Assembly (NCBI GenBank): GCA_021822115.1
Contig: JAJZSA010000014.1
Location: 1 to 43,816, forward strand
Direction of reading: 5' to 3'
Length of the DNA stretch: 43,816 nt
From: Pseudomonadota bacterium
GTDB taxonomy: Bacteria; Pseudomonadota; Gammaproteobacteria; Burkholderiales; Gallionellaceae
Of the stretch, positions 8,054 to 14,053 are shown piece after piece. Numbering within the stretch: position 1 is the stretch's first letter; each line of letters starts with the position of its first letter. Both the position numbers and the translations under genes were made by a program. The notes beneath the pieces are model-generated. The model worked only from the letters and a program-made list of their open reading frames with translations, searched no databases and was not told where the DNA came from.

Positions 8054-8406
8054 GGTAACTGCTCACCTAGATGCTGGGATACCAGATATGCCTCGACCCC
8101 ACTCATAGAACATTCTTCGCTGGATGCGTCATTATTTGTAATGACTTGAATTTGCTGACCCGATTTTTTGGTAAATGTAACAAGATGAATTTGGCGATAT
8201 AGATCTTTGCCGATTTTCTCGGAAGCCAGTCTCACCGTTTTTGTCTTGTCGAAATCGAGTTCTTCGTTGTTTGTAATGCCAGCATTTTTTAAATAAACGA
8301 AAGCCATTGAGGTCGGCCAATTCTCAGGACCAGCGCATTTTGGTGAACCCGCAAATGCTAGAGCAGTGGGCAATAAAAATGCAAAGAGGACAATGATTGG
8401 TTTCAT
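8008..8406 (-). CDS. Cassette 7: small secreted protein of unknown function
   Basis: The 132-residue protein starts at the ATG at 8406; an upstream TTG in frame lies in the attC core and is unlikely. The signal peptide MKPIIVLFAFLLPTALAFA has a likely cut before GSPKCAG. The mature protein contains two cysteines (in SPKCAG and EECSMSG) that could form a disulfide, and mixed polar sequence. The last 15 or so residues (PPNPSFKRDALKRAP) are encoded by the attC itself, a tail known from other cassette proteins whose frame runs through the site. I do not recognise the family. It is probably periplasmic. Confidence 0.75.
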   Translation of the reverse strand: MKPIIVLFAFLLPTALAFAGSPKCAGPENWPTSMAFVYLKNAGITNNEELDFDKTKTVRLASEKIGKDLYRQIHLVTFTKKSGQQIQVITNNDASSEECSMSGVEAYLVSQHLGEQLPPNPSFKRDALKRAP

Positions 8407-8409
8407 GAG

Positions 8410-8484
8410 GCCCAACGTGAAGGTAAGGGGCTGCGCTTTAGCGCAGCCCCAGCCCGAAGGGCGAACTTGAGCGTAGGGTTAGAG
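8410..8484 (-). repeat. attC site of cassette 6
   Basis: The 75-base element is bounded by GCCCAAC (8410-8416) and GTTAGAG (8478-8484). The inner arms GGGGCTGCGC and GCGCAGCCCC surround TTTA, a perfect 10-bp stem. The TAA stop of the cassette 6 gene is within the right core. Confidence 0.9.
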
Positions 8485-8739
8485 GTTGGGAGCATATTCA
8501 ACCCAAACTCTCTGGCCGGAGTGGTGATCTTGAACAGTGAAAACTGCCTCCTGAATTTCAGTCACGTTATGGGGATCAATGACTCGCGTGAAGTTGGTAA
8601 TTTTCACGCCCGCCTCCCGAAGCGCCAATAGCTCGGAGGTGGAAAGCACATCGACGTTTATCCACAAAGGAGAAGGAGTAGAACCTCGTTGAGCAATCAG
8701 CTCATCGTAACCAGCGCGAGTAAGTACGAGGTAGGCCAT
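8479..8739 (-). CDS. Cassette 6: small soluble protein of unknown function
   Basis: The 86-residue protein starts MAYLVLTRAGYDELIAQRG. I chose the ATG at 8739, preceded by AGAGGT that comes from the recombination core itself. A GTG further upstream at 8763 lies inside the neighbouring attC. There is no signal peptide or membrane helix. The sequence alternates short strands and helices (STSELLALREAGVKITNF, VQDHHSGQRVWVEY). No family recognised. The TAA stop is formed in its attC. Confidence 0.7.
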   Translation of the reverse strand: MAYLVLTRAGYDELIAQRGSTPSPLWINVDVLSTSELLALREAGVKITNFTRVIDPHNVTEIQEAVFTVQDHHSGQRVWVEYAPNL

Positions 8740-8744
8740 GAGAC

Positions 8745-8811
8745 CTCTAACGTCTGAATTCACCGGCCTGCGCGGCTTTTCGCGCAGGTCCGGTGGAATG
8801 ATGGGTTAGCC
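8745..8811 (-). repeat. attC site of cassette 5
   Basis: The 67-base element is bounded by CTCTAAC (8745-8751) and GTTAGCC (8805-8811). The inner arms are CACCGGCCTGCGCG and CGCGCAGGTCCGGTG with a single extra base, the unpaired-base pattern typical of attC. Confidence 0.9.
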
Positions 8812-9459
8812 ATGTTTGACTTTTACAGCCGTTCCGGCGTGAGTAATTAGCGCATCAGCTAACGTGGTGAACATCCCATCGGTGTCTAGATACGCTTCGA
8901 TGACTTTTTGCTGCGATTGGTCCGTATCATCGAACGGGAGTGACTTAAAGTTCGCAGCAGTAAGCCTCGCTTGAAGGGCAAGCCCCGTTATCTTTGGATC
9001 AAATGACCACCCAACCATGGAAGTGAGTTCTCGAAGCTGCTCTGACAAGAGGTCGTATACCGCGATAAGCTCATCTCTGACACTGGAAATCATTTTGTAC
9101 AACTCTTCGCGCTGCTTCGGAGTAAAGGCTTGCGGTGATCTATTGTGCTTTTGATAGAGGTCGATCATGTCTTCAAATTGCTGTTTGCCAAGCTTTGTGC
9201 GAGCAAGTTCGATGAAAAGATCGTTATGTAGGCGATAGATGGTTGGTTGAATGAACTGCAATAGTGGCGCTGCCGCATACTTCTTTTCTGCCCCAAGCAA
9301 AAAGTGATTAACAGCAACCAGCGCTATCGCAACGCTAAGAGCAGCTGATCCGATAGAAAGAACCAGTGCCTGCCAATAGTTCGCAAGCCAATAGCTTCCG
9401 ATAAGTGAGGCAAAGGACACAGCAAATGAAATTACGGTAATTCCTCTCAACGGATTCAT
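8806..9459 (-). CDS. Cassette 5: membrane-anchored helical protein of unknown function
   Basis: The 217-residue protein begins at the ATG at 9459, which follows GGGAG at good spacing; a TTG just upstream is less likely. Two hydrophobic helices at about residues 9-28 and 32-55 form an N-terminal hairpin. They are followed by a 160-residue, largely helical cytoplasmic part with LHNDLFIELARTKLGKQQFEDMIDLYQKH and ELYKMISSVRDELIAVYDLLSEQLREL, which look coiled-coil-like. No catalytic motif is apparent and no family is recognised. Unlike most cassettes here it has a leader of about 50 bases with its own ribosome-binding site. Confidence 0.75.
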   Translation of the reverse strand: MNPLRGITVISFAVSFASLIGSYWLANYWQALVLSIGSAALSVAIALVAVNHFLLGAEKKYAAAPLLQFIQPTIYRLHNDLFIELARTKLGKQQFEDMIDLYQKHNRSPQAFTPKQREELYKMISSVRDELIAVYDLLSEQLRELTSMVGWSFDPKITGLALQARLTAANFKSLPFDDTDQSQQKVIEAYLDTDGMFTTLADALITHAGTAVKVKHG

Positions 9460-9507
9460 CAATTGCTCCCTGATATTTTTGATGATGACAATTCCAACGG
9501 ACTAAAT

Positions 9508-9579
9508 GGCTAACGTCGGAATTCAGCCGACGACAAAAAGCGCAGCTTTTTGGCGGTCGGCTGGAATGAATTGTTATGC
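9508..9579 (-). repeat. attC site of cassette 4
   Basis: The 72-base element is bounded by GGCTAAC (9508-9514) and GTTATGC (9573-9579). Inner arms CAGCCGAC and GTCGGCTG flank a second hairpin AAAAAGC/GCTTTTT. The stop codon of the acetyltransferase gene lies in the right core. Confidence 0.9.
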
Positions 9580-10155
9580 GTCATAGTGGGCACGCGGTAG
9601 ACGGTACAAGCAGTGCAGGCGCAGCGAATTACCTTCAGCTACTTGAGGGTGCTCAAAGGTGCCTGACTCACACATATTGAGCCTTTCCATGACTGCGCGA
9701 GACCTGAAATTTCCAACTGCCGTGAAGGACACAATTTCGTTTAGGCCGAGGGACACAAAACCGATGCGGAGTGCTCCCCGCGCGGCCTCAGAGGCCAGCC
9801 CTTTGCCCCAATGCGAACGGGAAAGACGCCAACCAATTTCCACGCACGGCGAGAACGGAAGTTCGGCCGAGGGAGTGTGCAAGCCCACGAACCCTATGAA
9901 CTCACGAGAAGCCTTCAACTCAGCGGCCCAAAACCCCCAGCCGCGCTCTCGAATCAAAGACTCGCAACGGTCAGCGATCGCATCACTTTCGGCACGTGTG
10001 AGCGGCGCGGGGAAGAACTCCATCACCCTTGAATCTGCGTTTAACGCCGCAAACGGTTCACGGTCAGCGGGCCTCCACTGCCGTAGGAGAAGGCGCTCAG
10101 TTTCGAACTCGATGGGATCAACCATTTCCAACGGAGCCGGTGAATGAAGACGCAT
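9574..10155 (-). CDS. Cassette 4: GNAT-family N-acetyltransferase (RimJ/RimL type)
   Basis: The 193-residue protein contains FETERLLLRQWRPADREPFAALN at the N-terminus and the acetyl-CoA binding region [29 protein letters not shown], followed by NFRSRAVMERLNM. These mark a RimJ/RimL-like GNAT acetyltransferase, which moves an acetyl group from acetyl-CoA to an amine. The target could be a protein N-terminus or a small molecule and cannot be told. Such enzymes are common integron cargo. The ATG at 10155 lies in the recombination core with no ribosome-binding site; a second in-frame ATG at 10125 is an alternative start. Confidence 0.85.
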   Translation of the reverse strand: MRLHSPAPLEMVDPIEFETERLLLRQWRPADREPFAALNADSRVMEFFPAPLTRAESDAIADRCESLIRERGWGFWAAELKASREFIGFVGLHTPSAELPFSPCVEIGWRLSRSHWGKGLASEAARGALRIGFVSLGLNEIVSFTAVGNFRSRAVMERLNMCESGTFEHPQVAEGNSLRLHCLYRLPRAHYDA

Positions 10156-10229
10156 AACGTGGAGCTAAGGGGCGCGCCGAAGGCGCGTCCCAGCGACCAA
10201 AGGGAGCGAACTTGAGCGCAGGGTTAGCC
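10152..10229 (-). repeat. attC site of cassette 3
   Basis: The 78-base element is bounded by GCATAAC (10152-10158) and GTTAGCC (10223-10229). Inner arms GGGGCGCGCC and GGCGCGTCCC are followed by the AGCGACCAAAGGGAGCGAACTT block shared in form with the cassette 1 and 2 sites. Confidence 0.9.
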
Positions 10230-10230
10230 A

Positions 10231-10662
10231 TCACTTTACGAACTCCACTTTTTCCTCAGAATCTATCCAGGTTATCCATCTATTGACTCTGCGGTCGCGG
10301 TCTTCGCGCGAGAGGCAGTGAAGCTCTTTGGCACACTTAGGCTCACTCTTCAGGTGGGTGCGCAACAGCGGAAGCAAAGAGCGACCGCGCTCGGTAACAA
10401 CGGCATTCATGTCTTCACCAGTAGATTCACCAAAATAGTAATCGGAGAATTCCACCAAAACTTTGTCAGAGGCGAGTGTGCGCATTAAACCTAGCGCCTG
10501 AATTAAGCCTGAAATTGTGTCTGTGCGTCCTTGTGAAGCCATATCTATAACTGCTCCACGAATGGAGGATGCCACATAGTCAGCTCGCCATGCCGGAAGG
10601 TCTTCAGCATGCCCTACCAAGGCAAAGCAAAACATTGAGATTAAGATTGCCGCTCTTTTCAT
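10231..10662 (-). CDS. Cassette 3: small periplasmic protein of unknown function
   Basis: The 143-residue protein has a signal peptide MKRAAILISMFCFALVGHA with a likely cut before EDLPAW. The mature part is helical and contains two Cys close together near the C-terminus (EPKCAKELHCLSREDRDRR), possibly a disulfide, and a Trp-rich end (NRWITWIDSEEKVEFVK). No family recognised. The ATG is only about 10 bases from the recombination core and has no clear ribosome-binding site. The TGA stop falls just before the attC. Confidence 0.75.
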   Translation of the reverse strand: MKRAAILISMFCFALVGHAEDLPAWRADYVASSIRGAVIDMASQGRTDTISGLIQALGLMRTLASDKVLVEFSDYYFGESTGEDMNAVVTERGRSLLPLLRTHLKSEPKCAKELHCLSREDRDRRVNRWITWIDSEEKVEFVK

Positions 10663-10667
10663 GTGAT

Positions 10668-10748
10668 GGCTAACGTGGAGCTAAGGGGCGCGACGCTTGC
10701 GGAGCGTCCCAGCGCCCAAAGGGCGCGAACTTGAGCGAAAGGTTAGAA
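10668..10748 (-). repeat. attC site of cassette 2
   Basis: The 81-base element is bounded by GGCTAAC (10668-10674) and GTTAGAA (10742-10748). Inner arms GGGGCGCGACGCT and AGCGTCCC leave unpaired bases, and the CGCCCAAAGGGCG block forms an outer hairpin. Confidence 0.9.
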
Positions 10749-10754
10749 AGCAAG

Positions 10755-11252
10755 CTATGCATTCCTTGCCCAATGAACTATTTTCTTTAAGCCCTTGCCG
10801 CCCAAGAAAAGCCAAAGACCAACGAAAAGCTGAAAGACGTTAAATGAAACGAGCAGCACCCAATCAGGGTTCACAACAAATGAGTCAGGCCACAATTTCT
10901 GACCTAAGTAATTGCCTAGAGTATAGCTAATGAGCGCGGGGATGGCTTTTGCCAACACCCACAACCCGATGAGGCTGCAACCTACAGAGAACCAGCTATC
11001 GAAAACAGCAGGCTCAGAACCGTCGGTTGCCGAAGAAGGCAATATCTTTTTTGCGACAGATAACGGAAAGTACCAAAGCAAGCCACAAATAAGAACGATA
11101 GCGCCAAAACCAATAAGTATTGGCAACAATGAATCCGGAGCACTGTACTTGTGTGCCTCGACATAGGAGCCGGTCATAGTGGAAATGGCATACAAGAAGA
11201 GCCAGATAGCCGCTAAGCGCACAGTAACAGCGAGTATTTGATGAGGACTCAT
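10755..11252 (-). CDS. Cassette 2: four-helix membrane protein of unknown function
   Basis: The 165-residue protein has hydrophobic segments at about residues 6-28, 42-64, 88-115 and 130-151, and ends in a basic tail (KGLKKIVHWARNA). There are no obvious catalytic motifs and I do not recognise the family. A weak purine-rich stretch (AGAAAG) derived from the recombination core precedes the ATG at 11252. It is the second gene from the integrase, so likely expressed from the integron promoter. Confidence 0.75.
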   Translation of the reverse strand: MSPHQILAVTVRLAAIWLFLYAISTMTGSYVEAHKYSAPDSLLPILIGFGAIVLICGLLWYFPLSVAKKILPSSATDGSEPAVFDSWFSVGCSLIGLWVLAKAIPALISYTLGNYLGQKLWPDSFVVNPDWVLLVSFNVFQLFVGLWLFLGGKGLKKIVHWARNA

Positions 11253-11258
11253 ATTGCT

Positions 11259-11345
11259 TTCTAACGTAGAGCTAACCGGCGCTGCGCGGCATTGTCGCGC
11301 AGCGTCCAGCGACCGAAGGGAGCGAGGTTGAGCGCCATGTTAGGT
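11259..11345 (-). repeat. attC site of cassette 1
   Basis: The 87-base element, the longest of the array, is bounded by TTCTAAC (11259-11265) and GTTAGGT (11339-11345). Inner arms GCGCTGCGCG and CGCGCAGCGT flank GCATTGT. The TAA stop of the cassette 1 gene lies in the right core. Confidence 0.9.
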
Positions 11346-11723
11346 GCTTGCATGGGGCCGCCCTGCTAAAAACCAACCGACGAAAACAACCACCAGCAGT
11401 AGCCCGGAAAGTGGCCAATACACGAGCCACTGATAAGGAAGGCCAGAAGGGTCACGGGGTCCCCAGACGGCCAATGCGCCAACCAGGAGAAGAGAACCAG
11501 ACGAAGCCACGAAGCCAGAATGCCACACGATAAGAGAGGGCCTTATCGCAGCAGACAAACCCGCCCAAAGAATATGAGGAGCTGCGTAGAACAGGTAGCC
11601 CCAGACAAGATGCTGAATAAGTAGATCACCAGAAAACGGCTTCCAGCGCAGAGACATGAAAAGAGCCGCCAGCGCAAACAGCGCAGGGAAAAGAACATGG
11701 GCGAACTGGTGAGCACGTTTCAT
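11340..11723 (-). CDS. Cassette 1: four-helix membrane protein of unknown function
   Basis: The 127-residue protein has four hydrophobic segments (about 8-25, 38-58, 68-88, 100-121) with short loops, and is entirely membrane-embedded apart from its ends. The last residues (GRPHAST) run into the attC, which supplies the stop codon. It is the cassette closest to the integrase and so probably the most recently inserted and best expressed. AGGTG from the recombination core sits four bases from the distal edge of the start region and may serve as a ribosome-binding site. No family recognised. Confidence 0.75.
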   Translation of the reverse strand: MKRAHQFAHVLFPALFALAALFMSLRWKPFSGDLLIQHLVWGYLFYAAPHILWAGLSAAIRPSLIVWHSGFVASSGSLLLVGALAVWGPRDPSGLPYQWLVYWPLSGLLLVVVFVGWFLAGRPHAST

Positions 11724-11728
11724 CAGGC

Positions 11729-11866
11729 ACCTAACGTAAAGTAGACACCCGAAAAAATGCCGTGAAAAGCACCTTCGAGGTGTATATTCTGGAAATCGTC
11801 TTATAGTGCATTGTATTCATTAGGTGTGAAAATTTCGCACACCCTAATTTTTCGGGCAAATACGAC
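11729..11866. other. attI-like region between the first cassette and the integrase gene
   Basis: The first-cassette junction core reads ACCTAAC at 11729-11735 (GTTAGGT on the cassette strand), matching the right core of the cassette 1 attC (GTTAGGT). Between it and the integrase start are a small hairpin CACCT/AGGTG (11770-11782) and a larger imperfect one (11819-11848). An inverted pair CCCGAAAAA/TTTTTCGGG (11748-11756 and 11848-11856) is also present. Integrase-binding repeats of attI cannot be defined from one sequence. Confidence 0.7.
11800..11830 (-). promoter_or_regulatory. Candidate cassette promoter (Pc)
   Basis: Reading leftwards, TTCACA (11830-11825) and TATAAG (11805-11800) each match 5 of 6 sigma-70 positions, but the 19-base spacer is long. 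It is about 65 bases upstream of the first-cassette junction and points into the array, where integron promoters usually lie. Confidence 0.35.
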
Positions 11867-12899
11867 ATGACCCAATCTCCTAAATTGCTGGATCTGGTGC
11901 GTGAAAAGTTGCGTGTGAAGCATTACGCGCTCCGTACCGAGCAAAGTTATGTGGACTGGATTAAACGCTATATCTATTTCCACGGCAAGAAGCACCCGAA
12001 AGATTTAGGGGCACAGGAGGTGGAGGCGTTTTTGACGCATCTTGCGGTCGCGGGCAAGGTGGCGGCTTCTACTCAGAACCAAGCCAAGTCGGCATTGTTG
12101 TTTCTCTATCGCGAGGTGTTGGCTATTCAATTGCCATGGCTGGATAACGTGATTCAGGCAAAGGTGCCGAAAAAAATCCCTGTTGTGTTAACGGTGAGCG
12201 AGGTGCAGGAGGTGTTGTCTCGTTTGCGGGGGTCTCATTTATTGATCGCTTCACTGTTATATGGCGGCGGGATGCGTTTGATGGAGGTATTGCGCTTGCG
12301 CGTGAAGGATGTTGATTTTGCGCAGCACGAGATAATCGTGCGTGAGGGCAAGGGATTTAAAGACAGGGTGACGATGTTGCCCGAATCCATGGCTGCCCCA
12401 CTTAAGGCGCATTTGGCTAAGGTGAAGGCGTTGCATGAGGATGATTTGGCGCAGGGGTATGGTGAGGTCTATCTACCTTTTGCCTTGGATAAGAAATATC
12501 CGAACGCAGGTCGGGAGTGGGGATGGCAATACGTATTTCCGTCGAAGAACTTGTCAGTCGATCCACGTTCTGGCAAGACGCGCCGCCATCATTTGGATGA
12601 GAAGGGTGTGCAGCGCGCAGTGAAACAGGCGGTGCGCGATGCGGGGTTGGCGAAGCCCGCTACGCCGCACACCTTGCGACATTCCTTTGCTACGCATCTG
12701 CTGGAGGGGGTACGACTTTGGCTTCGGCCGCGCCTTGCGCTTAACTTGCTATGCAAGTTAGCCTGCGCCGCAACTGCGCTGCGCTTGTTGTCGCACCGTG
12801 CAGGAACTGCTTGGCCATTCTGATGTATCTACCACCATGATCTATACCCATGTGCTGAATAAAGGTGGACGCGGGGTGGTAAGTCCGCTGGATAGATGA
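11867..12899 (+). pseudogene. intI: Integron integrase (IntI), interrupted
   Basis: The frame from 11867 encodes an IntI-type tyrosine recombinase. The SAM-like N-terminal domain ([21 protein letters not shown]) is followed by catalytic Arg137 in [10 protein letters not shown]. The integron-specific extra segment ([23 protein letters not shown], about 203-225) and the HTLRH box (His268, Arg271) come next. Right after HLLEG (residue 281) the frame is lost, and the original frame stops at 12823 with an unrelated tail. The missing end, [21 protein letters not shown] with the last catalytic His and the nucleophilic Tyr, is present at 12792-12899 in the +1 frame. About 75 bases of imperfect palindrome (12717-12791, with an in-frame TAG) and a small indel in the G-run at 12706-12710 lie between. 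IntI cuts and joins attC/attI sites; this copy should be inactive. Confidence 0.9.
12709..12797. repeat. Imperfect palindromic element inside intI
   Basis: The element begins GGTACGAC and ends GTCGCACC, with arms that pair imperfectly over roughly 40 bases. The centre is the clean hairpin AACTTGC-TAT-GCAAGTT. It looks like a small REP/MITE-type insertion. The outer bases (tacgac, cgcacc) may belong to the original integrase codons for Tyr-Asp and Arg-Thr, leaving a net insert of about 75 bases. No second copy was seen in the window. Confidence 0.7.
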
Positions 12900-12902
12900 T
12901 TT

Positions 12903-13223
12903 ATGAGTGATGCCAGTCCTTGCATGTCTTGCGGTGCGTGCTGCGCGCATTTCCGCATCATGTTGTATCCGGATGAGGTGGCGCCGCAGGGCGGTGTGCC
13001 GCGTGCATTGGTGAAACCCGTCGCGAGAGCTTTCTGCATGCAAGGTACCGACAGTTTCCCGCCGCGTTGTATCGCGCTGGAGGGGGAAGTGGGGCAGGCG
13101 GTGCGTTGCACGATCTATGACCAGCGTCCGCTGGTGTGCCGCGAATTCAATGAATACGAGCCGGACGGCAGTCCGAACGCGACCTGTTTCAGGCTGCGCG
13201 GTCTGGTGCCGCCGGCGACCTAG
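12903..13223 (+). CDS. YkgJ-family cysteine-cluster protein
   Basis: The 106-residue protein begins MSDASPCMSCGACCAHFR and has further cysteines in FCMQG, PPRCIAL, VRCTIYDQRPLVCREF and ATCFR, the pattern of the YkgJ/CxxCxxCC family, which is thought to hold a metal or Fe-S centre. The family has no well-established function. The start codon is three bases after the residual integrase stop. The 3' end overlaps the convergent hemerythrin gene by 4 bases. Its GC-rich codon use fits the chromosome rather than the cassettes, so it marks the right flank of the integron. Confidence 0.85.
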   Translation: MSDASPCMSCGACCAHFRIMLYPDEVAPQGGVPRALVKPVARAFCMQGTDSFPPRCIALEGEVGQAVRCTIYDQRPLVCREFNEYEPDGSPNATCFRLRGLVPPAT

Positions 13224-13600
13224 ACGCCGAGCGACAGGCGCTGCGCGGTGATGAAGTCGCGCGAGTTGACGTGACGCACGAACCAGTCGGTGAAGGGGCC
13301 GGCCAGGTAGTCGAGCAGGGCGGCGGGGTCTTGCGCGTCTTGCCAGTGTTGCGCTTGGGCGGCCAGGCGTTCCAGGGCGTTGTCGTGGTCTTTCTTGTGG
13401 GCGTCCAGCGCGATGAAGTCGGCTTCCTGCATGGCCTGTTCCTCGCGTGCGAACTGGCTGCGCAGCTTTTTCTGTAGCTGGGTCAGAGCTTGGGTGATCT
13501 GTGCGCTGTCGGCTTGTGCTTCCAGCAGATCGAGCAGGTCGGCATGGGTGGCAGCGAAGGCGCTGTGGTCGAACAGTCGGGTGAGGGCTTCGCCTTTCAT
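13220..13600 (-). CDS. Hemerythrin-like protein with one iron ligand changed
   Basis: The 126-residue four-helix protein of the bacteriohemerythrin family, which binds O2 or handles iron/NO at a diiron site, keeps His19, Glu53, His68, His72, His110 and Asp115. These correspond to six of the seven canonical ligands. Position 49 is Gln (RSQFAREEQ) where the family and the neighbouring paralogue have His. That would weaken or change one iron site. The gene overlaps the end of the upstream hemerythrin gene by 4 bases (ATGA), so the two are co-translated and may work as a pair. It converges on the Cys-cluster gene. Confidence 0.85.
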   Translation of the reverse strand: MKGEALTRLFDHSAFAATHADLLDLLEAQADSAQITQALTQLQKKLRSQFAREEQAMQEADFIALDAHKKDHDNALERLAAQAQHWQDAQDPAALLDYLAGPFTDWFVRHVNSRDFITAQRLSLGV

Positions 13601-13995
13601 TTTTCTCCTCGTGCGGCGATGTAGGCGGCGGTGACGAAATCCATGCTGGCGACGTGTGTGGTGAACCAGTCGCTGACGGCATGGGCTAACCAGTCGTGCA
13701 GGGCGGCGGCATCGCGCCCGGTCTTCCAGGCGCCGATATGGGCCTCAATATCTTCCAGTACGCGTTGGTGTTCGCCTTGGTGCACGGGGAAGGGCGGGAA
13801 CTGCGCGGCCTGCATGCGGCGCTCTTCCTCGGCGAAATGGGCACGGGTATGCGTCAGCAGTTCGTCCAGCAGGGCGTCGATATGGGGCGGCTGTTCCTGA
13901 GCGGCCAGCGCGGCGGTGAGGCGTTGCAGCAGTTCGACGAATTCGGCGTGGTCGCGGTTCATGAAAGCGAGGGCGACCTGAGGGTAGTCGAGCAT
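13597..13995 (-). CDS. Bacteriohemerythrin
   Basis: The 132-residue single-domain hemerythrin has a complete ligand set: His16, His53, Glu57, His72, His76, His114 and Asp119 (RDHAEF, AHFAEEE, HQGEH, WFTTHVASMD). Bacterial single-domain hemerythrins bind oxygen reversibly and can deliver it to enzymes or serve in O2/iron sensing. It is the first gene of a two-gene overlapping operon with the variant paralogue. It is divergent from ribF, whose start is 59 bases away, so promoters of both must lie in that short gap. Confidence 0.9.
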   Translation of the reverse strand: MLDYPQVALAFMNRDHAEFVELLQRLTAALAAQEQPPHIDALLDELLTHTRAHFAEEERRMQAAQFPPFPVHQGEHQRVLEDIEAHIGAWKTGRDAAALHDWLAHAVSDWFTTHVASMDFVTAAYIAARGEK

Positions 13996-14038
13996 GTTTT
14001 TCCCTTTCCGTCTGGGGGATTTACGGTGTCCAAGGCTG

Positions 14039-14051
14039 TATAATCCGCGCC
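14039..14051 (+). promoter_or_regulatory. Perfect -10 box with CCGCGCC discriminator directly before ribF
   Basis: TATAATCCGCGCC ends only two bases before the ribF ATG at 14054. With a normal start 6-8 bases after the -10, the mRNA would begin within a few bases of the ATG. No good -35 is visible. Confidence 0.55.
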
Positions 14052-14053
14052 CT

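Larger units (their letters stand above)
7033..12899 (-). mobile_element. Chromosomal integron with eight attC-bearing cassettes and a broken integrase gene
   Basis: The region has the classic integron layout. An integron-type tyrosine recombinase gene faces right, an attI-like region lies next to its start, and a leftward series of short genes follows. Each of eight genes is followed by an imperfect palindrome of 60-87 bases bounded by RYYYAAC- and GTTRRRY-like core sites (7614-7673, 7994-8053, 8410-8484, 8745-8811, 9508-9579, 10152-10229, 10668-10748, 11259-11345). The cassette genes are visibly richer in A+T than the flanking chromosome. A toxin-antitoxin pair occupies the distal end. The flanks are rimO on the left and a Cys-cluster gene on the right. 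The integrase is interrupted, so the array is probably no longer able to shuffle without help from another integrase. Confidence 0.9.

Noticed and set aside
8008..8763. Upstream TTG/GTG starts for cassettes 5, 6 and 7
   Set aside because: For cassettes 6 and 7 they fall inside or at the neighbouring attC, and for cassette 5 the TTG is one codon before a better ATG. In all three, the ATG further in has a better ribosome-binding site or begins a signal peptide.
7614..11345. Regularly spaced palindromic repeats considered as a CRISPR array or REP cluster
   Set aside because: Spacing is gene-length and variable, the repeats vary in length, and each is bounded by integron core sites and follows one gene, which identifies them as attC.
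11780..11795. GTGTATATTCTGG as a LexA (SOS) box upstream of intI
   Set aside because: It lacks the CTG-N10-CAG arrangement on either strand, so SOS control cannot be claimed.
12737..12775. The core of the palindrome inside intI read as an attC (GCTTAAC ... GTTAGCC)
   Set aside because: The two 7-mers resemble core sites but are only 11 bases apart, far too close for an attC, and there are no inner L boxes.
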